Positions 5,822-9,965 of a stretch of 9,965 bases of DNA are shown here, one piece after another; within the stretch, counting starts at the first letter, position 1; each line of letters begins with the position of its first letter. The position numbers were made by a program, and so were the translations under genes. The DNA lies in assembly GCA_035528175.1 (NCBI GenBank), contig DATKZC010000013.1:1-9965 (forward strand), given 5' to 3'. This DNA comes from JAHILA01 sp035528175 (GTDB taxonomy: Bacteria > Patescibacteriota > Minisyncoccia > RBG-13-40-8-A). The notes below the pieces were generated by a model, which was not told the DNA's origin, searched no databases, and was given only the letters and a program-made list of their open reading frames with translations.

Positions 5822-5837
5822 AGGAGTTAGACTCCTT
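5821..5837 (+). repeat. 17-nt intercistronic hairpin module, copy 2 (rplN/rplX)
   Basis: AAGGAGT (5821-5827), loop TAG (5828-5830) and ACTCCTT (5831-5837) form a perfect 7-bp stem between the rplN stop and the rplX ATG, which lies 6 bases further on. Compared with copies 1 and 3, the fourth base is G instead of A, and its partner in the other arm is C instead of T, so pairing is kept. The 5' arm is a good Shine-Dalgarno match (AAGGAG), but it is 17 bases from the ATG and buried in the stem. Confidence 0.7.
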
Positions 5838-5843
5838 AAAAAT

Positions 5844-6149
5844 ATGGAAATTAAATTAGGCGATACAGTTTTAATTATTACCGGTAAAGATAAAGGCAAA
5901 AGCGGAAAAGTGACTGAGGTCTATCTAAAAGATAATAGGATTATTATCGAAGGATTAAATATTGTTAAAAAACACAAGAAACCGAAAAAAGAGGGAGAAA
6001 AGGGGCAAAGAGTACAGGTGCCGAGGCCAATAGATATCTCTAATGTAAAAATAATTTGTCCGAAATGCAAAAAAGCCACCCGTATCGGACATCGGATACT
6101 TGAGAAAAACAAGGCACGGATATGTAAAAAGTGCCTACAGGAAATATAA
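5844..6149 (+). CDS. rplX: 50S ribosomal protein L24 (uL24) with C-terminal zinc ribbon
   Basis: L24 starts large-subunit assembly and sits at the tunnel exit. The 101-residue product begins with the KOW motif: MEIKLGDTVLIITGKDKGKS, then GKVTEVYLKDNRIIIEGLNI. The KKHKKP and PRPIDISNVKIICPKC segments are typical. Four cysteines as CPKC (72, 75) and CKKC (94, 97) form a C-terminal zinc ribbon found in many bacterial L24 proteins but absent from E. coli L24. ATG 5844 is 22 bases after rplN, most of it taken by the hairpin module. rplE starts one base after the TAA. Confidence 0.96.
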   Translation: MEIKLGDTVLIITGKDKGKSGKVTEVYLKDNRIIIEGLNIVKKHKKPKKEGEKGQRVQVPRPIDISNVKIICPKCKKATRIGHRILEKNKARICKKCLQEI

Positions 6150-6150
6150 T

Positions 6151-6687
6151 ATGTTAAAGAAAAAATACATCAAAGAAGTAATACCTGAGATGAAAAAACG
6201 GTTTGGATATCGCAATAATTTAGCTGTACCGAAAATTGAGAAAGTCGTGATTAATATTGGAATCGGAAGCATTGTTGTTTCAAAAGATGAAAAAGCACAG
6301 GAATCGATTACAAAAGATCTGACATTAATTACGGGCCAGAAACCCTTGGTTACCTTAGCCAAGAAAGGAATTTCTGCTTTTAAAACGAGAGAGGGAATGC
6401 CAGTCGGATTAAAAGTAACCTTGCACGGAGAGAGGATGTATGATTTTCTTTCTCGCCTAATAAATGTTGTTTTACCAAGAACAAGAGATTTTCGCGGACT
6501 TAATCTTAAATCAATCGATAAAGAAGGTAATTTAACAATTGGCATCAAAGAACAAATTATTTTTCCGGAAATATCCCAAGAAGACATCAGAAGAATTTTT
6601 GGCATGGAAATAACAATTGTAATTCACGAAAAAAATAGAGAAAGAGCATTGGAATTTTATAAATTAATGGGTTTTCCGATTAAATAA
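6151..6687 (+). CDS. rplE: 50S ribosomal protein L5 (uL5)
   Basis: L5 binds 5S rRNA in the central protuberance and touches the small-subunit head and P-site tRNA. From ATG 6151 it is 178 residues, the standard length. It reads MLKKKYIKEVIPEMKKRFGY, then NLAVPKIEKVVINIGIG, ITGQKPLVTLAKKGISAFKT with REGMPVG, the RDFRGLN motif, and the IFGMEITIV and LMGFPIK end. The frame is open upstream to a TTG at 6100 inside rplX, which would add 17 residues without family support. A weak AGGA at 6139-6142 lies 8 bases before the ATG, one of the few Shine-Dalgarno-like sequences in the window. rpsN follows 5 bases later. Confidence 0.97.
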   Translation: MLKKKYIKEVIPEMKKRFGYRNNLAVPKIEKVVINIGIGSIVVSKDEKAQESITKDLTLITGQKPLVTLAKKGISAFKTREGMPVGLKVTLHGERMYDFLSRLINVVLPRTRDFRGLNLKSIDKEGNLTIGIKEQIIFPEISQEDIRRIFGMEITIVIHEKNRERALEFYKLMGFPIK

Positions 6688-6692
6688 AACTT

Positions 6693-6878
6693 ATGGCCAA
6701 GACATCAGATATCGCTAAATTGCATAAAAAACTGAAATTTTCAACGCGAAAGATAAACCGTTGTTTTCGTTGCGGACGCAGGCATGGTTATATGCGTAAA
6801 TTTGGTTTATGCCGCATTTGTTTCAGGGAACTAGCCAATAAAGGAGAGCTTCCGGGTATTAAAAAATCAAGTTGGTAA
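6693..6878 (+). CDS. rpsN: 30S ribosomal protein S14, zinc-binding type Z (uS14)
   Basis: S14 is a late-assembling head protein next to S3 and S10. This is the short, zinc-containing form: 61 residues with cysteines 24 and 27 (CFRC) and 40 and 43 (CRIC), which would hold one zinc ion. The sequence around them, RCFRCGRRHGYMRKFGLCRI, and the LPGIKKSSW end are classic; the E. coli form is about 100 residues and lacks these cysteines. The product starts MAKTSDIAKLHKK. This type is sometimes named rpsZ. The gene is 5 bases after rplE and 7 bases before rpsH. No Shine-Dalgarno sequence is seen. Confidence 0.97.
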   Translation: MAKTSDIAKLHKKLKFSTRKINRCFRCGRRHGYMRKFGLCRICFRELANKGELPGIKKSSW

Positions 6879-6885
6879 TTATATT

Positions 6886-7287
6886 ATGAGAATAGATCCT
6901 ATAAGTGATATGTTAACAAGAATAAGGAACGCTCAAGCAGTCGGACATAAGACTGTAGTTTTTCCGTATTCTAAAATCAAATTTGAATTAGCGAAGATTT
7001 TAAGCGCTGAAGGGTATTTAGGCGCCATTAAAGAATCAGGCAAGGAAACAAAAAAAGAATTGGAAGTAAATTTGAAATATAAAGATAGTAAAAATACATC
7101 TTCCAAAATCCAAGGATTAATTAGAATAAGCAAGGCAGGGCAAAGAATTTATGTCTCTAAAAATAATTTAATCAAATTTTCGCAGGGTCGCGGGATTATA
7201 ATTTTAACGACTTCCAATGGACTTATGACTGATAAAGACGCTAAGAAAAAAGGCTTGGGCGGAGAATTAATTTGTAGAGTTTTTTAA
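6886..7287 (+). CDS. rpsH: 30S ribosomal protein S8 (uS8)
   Basis: S8 is a central-domain 16S-binding protein, and in E. coli it represses the spc operon by binding its mRNA near rplE. The 133-residue product has normal length. It begins MRIDPISDMLTRIRNAQAVG, carries the ILSAEGYLGA segment, and ends with the RNA-binding signature GRGIIILTTSNGLMTDKDAK followed by GGELICRVF. The family usually has V-S/T-T-S-x-G-x-M, matched here by LTTSNGLM. ATG 6886 is preceded by an A/T-only run and no Shine-Dalgarno sequence. rplF starts one base after the stop. Whether S8 feedback operates here cannot be read from the sequence. Confidence 0.97.
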   Translation: MRIDPISDMLTRIRNAQAVGHKTVVFPYSKIKFELAKILSAEGYLGAIKESGKETKKELEVNLKYKDSKNTSSKIQGLIRISKAGQRIYVSKNNLIKFSQGRGIIILTTSNGLMTDKDAKKKGLGGELICRVF

Positions 7288-7288
7288 T

Positions 7289-7834
7289 ATGAGCAGAATA
7301 GGCAAACAACCAATAATTATTCCAGGTGGAGTCGAGGTGAAAATCGACAAAGATTTGATATTGGTTAAGGGCAAAAAAGGCGAATTGACCCAGAAATTAA
7401 CACCGGAAATCGAAGTCGAAATTAAAGATAAAGAAATTTTATTAAAAGAAGCAAGAAAAACAAAAAACAGCTCTGCTTTATGGGGTACGTTTAGAGCATT
7501 AATAGCTAATATGGTAGAAGGAGCGAGCAAGGGATTTGAAAAGAAATTAATTATTGAAGGAATTGGATACAAAGCAGCAATGAGTGGGAATAAACTGGTT
7601 TTAAGTCTAGGATATTCTCATATCATAGAAATAGAAGTTCCAAAAGGAATAGAATTTAGAGTGGAAAAGAATACAATAATCATCTCCGGCGCAGATAAAC
7701 AGATGGTCGGCCAGACAGCAGCTGAAATCAGAAGTTATAGAAAACCCGAACCCTATAAAGGCAAAGGGATTAAGTATGAAGGAGAAATAATTAGAAGAAA
7801 GGCCGGCAAAAAAGCAGTTGCAACTGGCGGATAA
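7289..7834 (+). CDS. rplF: 50S ribosomal protein L6 (uL6)
   Basis: L6 lies near the factor-binding site and the sarcin-ricin loop. The 181-residue product matches the two-domain family: MSRIGKQPIIIPGGVEVKID at the start, WGTFRALIANMVEGASKGFE in the middle, then KKLIIEGIGYKAAMSGNKLV and LSLGYSH, and the C-terminal signature RKPEPYKGKGIKYEGEIIRR with KAGKKA. Length is normal. The start at ATG 7289 is one base after rpsH, so re-initiation by the same ribosomes is likely. rplR follows 4 bases after the stop. Confidence 0.98.
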   Translation: MSRIGKQPIIIPGGVEVKIDKDLILVKGKKGELTQKLTPEIEVEIKDKEILLKEARKTKNSSALWGTFRALIANMVEGASKGFEKKLIIEGIGYKAAMSGNKLVLSLGYSHIIEIEVPKGIEFRVEKNTIIISGADKQMVGQTAAEIRSYRKPEPYKGKGIKYEGEIIRRKAGKKAVATGG

Positions 7835-7838
7835 AATT

Positions 7839-8201
7839 ATGAAAAAACAGAAACAAGAAAAAAGAATCGCTAGGCACAAAAGAATTAAGGCAAAAATAAT
7901 AGGTAATACAAAATGCCCGCGGCTTTGTGTTTTTAGAAGCAATAAACATATTTACGCGCAATTAATAGATGATGAAAAAGATAAAACACTGGTTTTTGCC
8001 AGCGATAATGAGATAAAAAAACTTTCTAAAGGTAAAGTAGCGATTGCACAACAGGTTGGAAAATTATTAGCCGAAAAAGCAAAAAACCTGCCTGCTGGCA
8101 GACAGGTTGAGAAGGTTGTTTTTGACAGAGCAGGATATAAATATCACGGAAGGATAAAGTCATTAGCAGATGGAGCACATCAAGGAGGATTAAAATTTTA
8201 G
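7839..8201 (+). CDS. rplR: 50S ribosomal protein L18 (uL18) with an inserted NLPAGRQV segment
   Basis: L18 binds 5S rRNA with L5. From ATG 7839 it is 120 residues; an in-frame TTG at 7818 inside rplF is less likely. Family features are RIARHKRIKAKIIGNTKCPR, LCVFRSNKHIYAQLIDDEK and the end VFDRAGYKYHGRIKSLADGA. Between LLAEKAK and EKVVFDR, where other L18 proteins have roughly four residues (such as a KxGI turn), this one has NLPAGRQV at residues 83-90. That segment is encoded by a near-perfect 24-bp palindrome (8085-8108), and appears to be an in-frame insertion at a surface turn. The frame is intact, so the protein is expected to work. The stop is TAG, one of two in the window. rpsE follows after 13 bases. 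Confidence 0.96.
   Translation: MKKQKQEKRIARHKRIKAKIIGNTKCPRLCVFRSNKHIYAQLIDDEKDKTLVFASDNEIKKLSKGKVAIAQQVGKLLAEKAKNLPAGRQVEKVVFDRAGYKYHGRIKSLADGAHQGGLKF
8085..8108 (+). repeat. 24-bp in-frame palindrome in rplR coding for NLPAGRQV
   Basis: Positions 8085-8108 read AACCTGCCTGCT then GGCAGACAGGTT. The halves are reverse complements apart from two mismatched positions, C8091/A8102 and T8096/G8097. Both departures from a perfect palindrome can be placed at third codon positions: GCT for GCC (Ala) and AGA for AGG (Arg), both synonymous. The element lies exactly on codon boundaries and is more GC-rich than its flanks. From memory, LPAGRQ-type peptides coded by this palindrome recur in unrelated Parcubacteria proteins, so it is likely a dispersed repeat; that cannot be checked here. 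Confidence 0.75.
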
Positions 8202-8214
8202 AATAAACAAATTT

Positions 8215-8706
8215 ATGGAAGAAAAAAGATTTGAAAGAAAATCAAGGGCCAGAAGGGGTGATAAAAAAGAAGAAAATTCGGAATTTAAGCAGAAACTTTT
8301 AGACATCCGCAGGACTGCCCGAATGGCTGCCGGAGGCAGAAGATTTAGCTTTCGAGCATTGGTTATTATTGGAAACAAGCAGGGCAAAGTCGGAATCGGT
8401 TTGGCGAAAGGAGCCGATGTGACCATTGCAGTCGAGAAAGCAGTGAATCAAGCCAAGAAGAATCTGATTCAGGTTCCGATTACAGAGAATAAATCAATCA
8501 GCCAGATGACTGAAGCGAAATTCGGCGCAGCTAAAGTTATGTTGAAACCGGCTCCAAAAGGAAGAGGAATTATTGCTGGCGGTGCAGTCAGAGTTATTTG
8601 CAATTTGGCCGGAATAGAAAACGTGGTTTCCAAAATTATTGGCAGAACAGCGAATAAATTAGCCAATGCCGAGGCGGCAATTGAAGCATTAAGAAAATTA
8701 TCATAA
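8215..8706 (+). CDS. rpsE: 30S ribosomal protein S5 (uS5)
   Basis: S5 lies at the mRNA entry channel with S3 and S4 and affects decoding accuracy. The 163-residue product has the double-stranded-RNA-binding-like N-domain (IRRTARMAAGGRRFSFRALV then IIGNKQGKVGIGLAKGADV) and the C-terminal domain with LKPAPKGRGIIAGGAVRVIC, NLAGIENVVSKIIGRTANKL. The first 20 residues are highly charged (MEEKRFERKSRARRGDKKEE) and probably disordered. Length is normal. It starts at ATG 8215 without a Shine-Dalgarno sequence. The next gene is rplO: rpmD, which usually lies here, is missing, and the 22-base gap holds only the third hairpin module. Confidence 0.97.
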   Translation: MEEKRFERKSRARRGDKKEENSEFKQKLLDIRRTARMAAGGRRFSFRALVIIGNKQGKVGIGLAKGADVTIAVEKAVNQAKKNLIQVPITENKSISQMTEAKFGAAKVMLKPAPKGRGIIAGGAVRVICNLAGIENVVSKIIGRTANKLANAEAAIEALRKLS

Positions 8707-8722
8707 AGAAGTCTGACTTCTT
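8706..8722 (+). repeat. 17-nt intercistronic hairpin module, copy 3 (rpsE/rplO)
   Basis: AAGAAGT (8706-8712), loop CTG (8713-8715) and ACTTCTT (8716-8722) form a perfect 7-bp stem. It begins on the last base of the rpsE stop codon and ends 6 bases before the rplO ATG. The arms are identical to copy 1 at 2223-2239 and differ from copy 2 by one compensated pair. Only the three loop bases vary freely among the three copies. Confidence 0.7.
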
Positions 8723-8728
8723 CATAAT

Positions 8729-9142
8729 ATGCAACTACATCAAGTAAAACCAATTCATTCCCAGAAAGCGAAAAAGCGTGTCGGCCGAGGAGGCAAACGC
8801 GGGACTTATTCTGGAAAGGGATTAAAGGGGCAATTAGCAAGAGCCGGTAGAAAACTTAGGCCGGAAATCCGCGATTTTATCAAAAAAATCCCCAAAAAAA
8901 GAGGATATAGGTTTAAATCGTTTACTACAAAGCCGCAGATTTTTAATTTGAAGGATTTGGAAAAAAAGTATAATAATGGAGAGATAGTCAGTCCGGAAAC
9001 ATTGCTCGAAAAAAGATTAATTGTTAAAATTAATAATAAGGTGCCTGATGTTAAAATTCTGGGTGATGGAAAATTGAAAAAGAAATTGAAGGTTGAAAAT
9101 TGTAGAATGTCAAAATCCGCAGAAAAAATATGCAATGGTTAG
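8729..9142 (+). CDS. rplO: 50S ribosomal protein L15 (uL15), shortened C-terminus
   Basis: L15 is a late-assembly large-subunit protein with an extended N-terminus threading through 23S rRNA. The 137-residue product reads MQLHQVKPIHSQKAKKRVGR then GGKRGTYSGKGLKGQLARAG, a pattern typical of CPR L15, followed by RPEIRDFIKKIPKKRGYRFK. The C-domain motif VKILGDGKLKKKLKVENCRM SKSAEKI is present, but the protein ends at ICNG, roughly ten residues before where most L15 proteins do after the SKSA-KI helix. The final 13 bases overlap secY. No stop or frameshift is evident before that point. The gene follows rpsE directly with no rpmD. The stop is TAG. Confidence 0.95.
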   Translation: MQLHQVKPIHSQKAKKRVGRGGKRGTYSGKGLKGQLARAGRKLRPEIRDFIKKIPKKRGYRFKSFTTKPQIFNLKDLEKKYNNGEIVSPETLLEKRLIVKINNKVPDVKILGDGKLKKKLKVENCRMSKSAEKICNG

Positions 9143-9965
9143 AAAAAATTAAACAACTTTTCAAAGTTAAAGAATTAAGGAACAAAATATTGTTTGTTGC
9201 CGGTTTATTAATAGTTTTTAGTCTGATTTCAAATATTCCAGTGCCGGGAGTTAACACAGAAAAACTCCGGTCATTTTTTCAAGGAAATCAGCTTTTTGGT
9301 TTAATTAATATTTTTACCGGAGGCGCAATGCAGAATTTTTCAATCGCTATGTTGGGCCTTGGACCATTTATTACTGCCACGATTATTTTGCAGCTTTTAA
9401 CAATGATTTTCCCGAAACTTAAAGAAATGTACCACGAATCAGGCCCGGAAGGACAGAGAAAATTTAACCAATACGGAAGAATTTTGACCGTGCCTCTGGC
9501 AGCCCTTCAGGCATATGCAATGATAAATCTTTTAACTAGCCAACAGATAGTTATTCCTCTGTCTTCATTTGCATTATTTACTGCCATTGCTACAATTACG
9601 GCCGGAGCGGTTTTCCTGATGTGGTTGGGCGAATTAATTTCCGAAAAAGGAATCGGTAACGGAGTTTCTTTATTGATTTTTGCCGGTATTGTCGGAAGAA
9701 TTCCTTCATCTATCCAGCAGATTATCGCGACTTATACCCCAGCGCAATTGCCCGCATATTTGGGTTTTATAGTTGTAGCAGTTCTGGTGATTGTCGGTGT
9801 CGTTATAATTAATGAGGCCCAGAGAAAAGTTCCTATTGCTTATGCAAAAAGGATTAAGGGGCGAAGGGTTTATGGCGGATTCTCGACTTACCTACCCTTA
9901 AAAGTCAACCAAGCAGGAGTGATTCCTATAATCTTTGCTTTGTCTATTATGCTTTTTCCGGGAAT
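9130..9965 (+). CDS. secY: Protein translocase subunit SecY (3' truncated by window edge)
   Basis: SecY is the channel of the Sec translocon in the cytoplasmic membrane. The first 278 of about 430 residues are here. ATG 9130 gives MQWLEKIKQLFKVKELRNKI, then TM1 (about 20-36) with ISNIPVPG, the plug region (about 58-75, FTGGAMQNFSIAMLGLGPFI), TM2 (about 75-93), QLLTMIFPKLKEM, the GPEGQRKFNQYGRILTV loop, TM3-TM6, the cytosolic loop with EAQRKVPIAYAKRIKGRRVY (about 229-248) that in the family contacts SecA or the ribosome, STYLPLKVNQAGVIPIIFA and part of TM7. An ATG at 9135 is out of frame. The start overlaps rplO by 13 bases, the normal spc-operon neighbour. It has no Shine-Dalgarno sequence. 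Confidence 0.97.
   Translation, partial: MQWLEKIKQLFKVKELRNKILFVAGLLIVFSLISNIPVPGVNTEKLRSFFQGNQLFGLINIFTGGAMQNFSIAMLGLGPFITATIILQLLTMIFPKLKEMYHESGPEGQRKFNQYGRILTVPLAALQAYAMINLLTSQQIVIPLSSFALFTAIATITAGAVFLMWLGELISEKGIGNGVSLLIFAGIVGRIPSSIQQIIATYTPAQLPAYLGFIVVAVLVIVGVVIINEAQRKVPIAYAKRIKGRRVYGGFSTYLPLKVNQAGVIPIIFALSIMLFPG

Noticed and set aside
5821..5846. AAGGAG as a Shine-Dalgarno site for rplX
   Set aside because: Spacing to the ATG is 17 bases, and the site is fully paired in the hairpin. It is better explained as one arm of the repeat module.
1..9965. CRISPR array, tRNA or rRNA gene, insertion sequence, or defence/toxin system
   Set aside because: Nothing of the kind is visible. The window is filled by known translation and secretion genes on one strand, with only one non-coding gap over 100 bases.

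Overview
The window is one continuous run of ribosomal-protein genes, all on the + strand: the end of the str operon (tuf, then rpsJ) followed by the S10 and spc operons fused into one block and ending inside secY. The DNA is AT-rich. All 21 complete or 3'-complete genes can be read with standard stops. All visible starts are ATG in my preferred reading, with real start ambiguity at rplW and rplP.

Several traits point to the Candidate Phyla Radiation (Patescibacteria), most likely a Parcubacteria-type genome. There is no rpmD (L30) between rpsE and rplO. S14 is the short zinc-binding form, L24 carries a C-terminal zinc ribbon, and L15 has a GRGGKRGTYSGKG-type N-terminus. L23, L22 and S19 have low-complexity extensions, and an LPAGRQ-coding palindrome sits inside L18. 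This assignment rests on remembered family features; no search was run.

Layout: 2-118 EF-Tu C-terminus; 132-470 S10; 471-577 a non-coding leader with inverted repeats and a terminator-like hairpin; 578-4624 L3, L4, L23, L2, S19, L22, S3; 4626-6149 L16, L29, S17, L14, L24; 6151-8706 L5, S14, S8, L6, L18, S5; 8729-9142 L15; 9130-9965 the first 278 residues of SecY. Most gaps are 1-7 bases, and three junctions overlap (L4/L23, L29/S17, L15/SecY). The block supplies much of the large-subunit core and the polypeptide exit rim (L22, L23, L24, L29), several small-subunit proteins, and the translocon channel that docks at the exit.

The gene content is ordinary. The interest lies in small structures laid over it. 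Three 17-nt hairpins with a shared, covarying sequence sit exactly between a stop codon and the next start (before L2, L24 and L15). GC-rich palindromic elements are translated in frame inside L18 and L23. A possible attenuator lies between rpsJ and rplC. Shine-Dalgarno sequences are almost absent.
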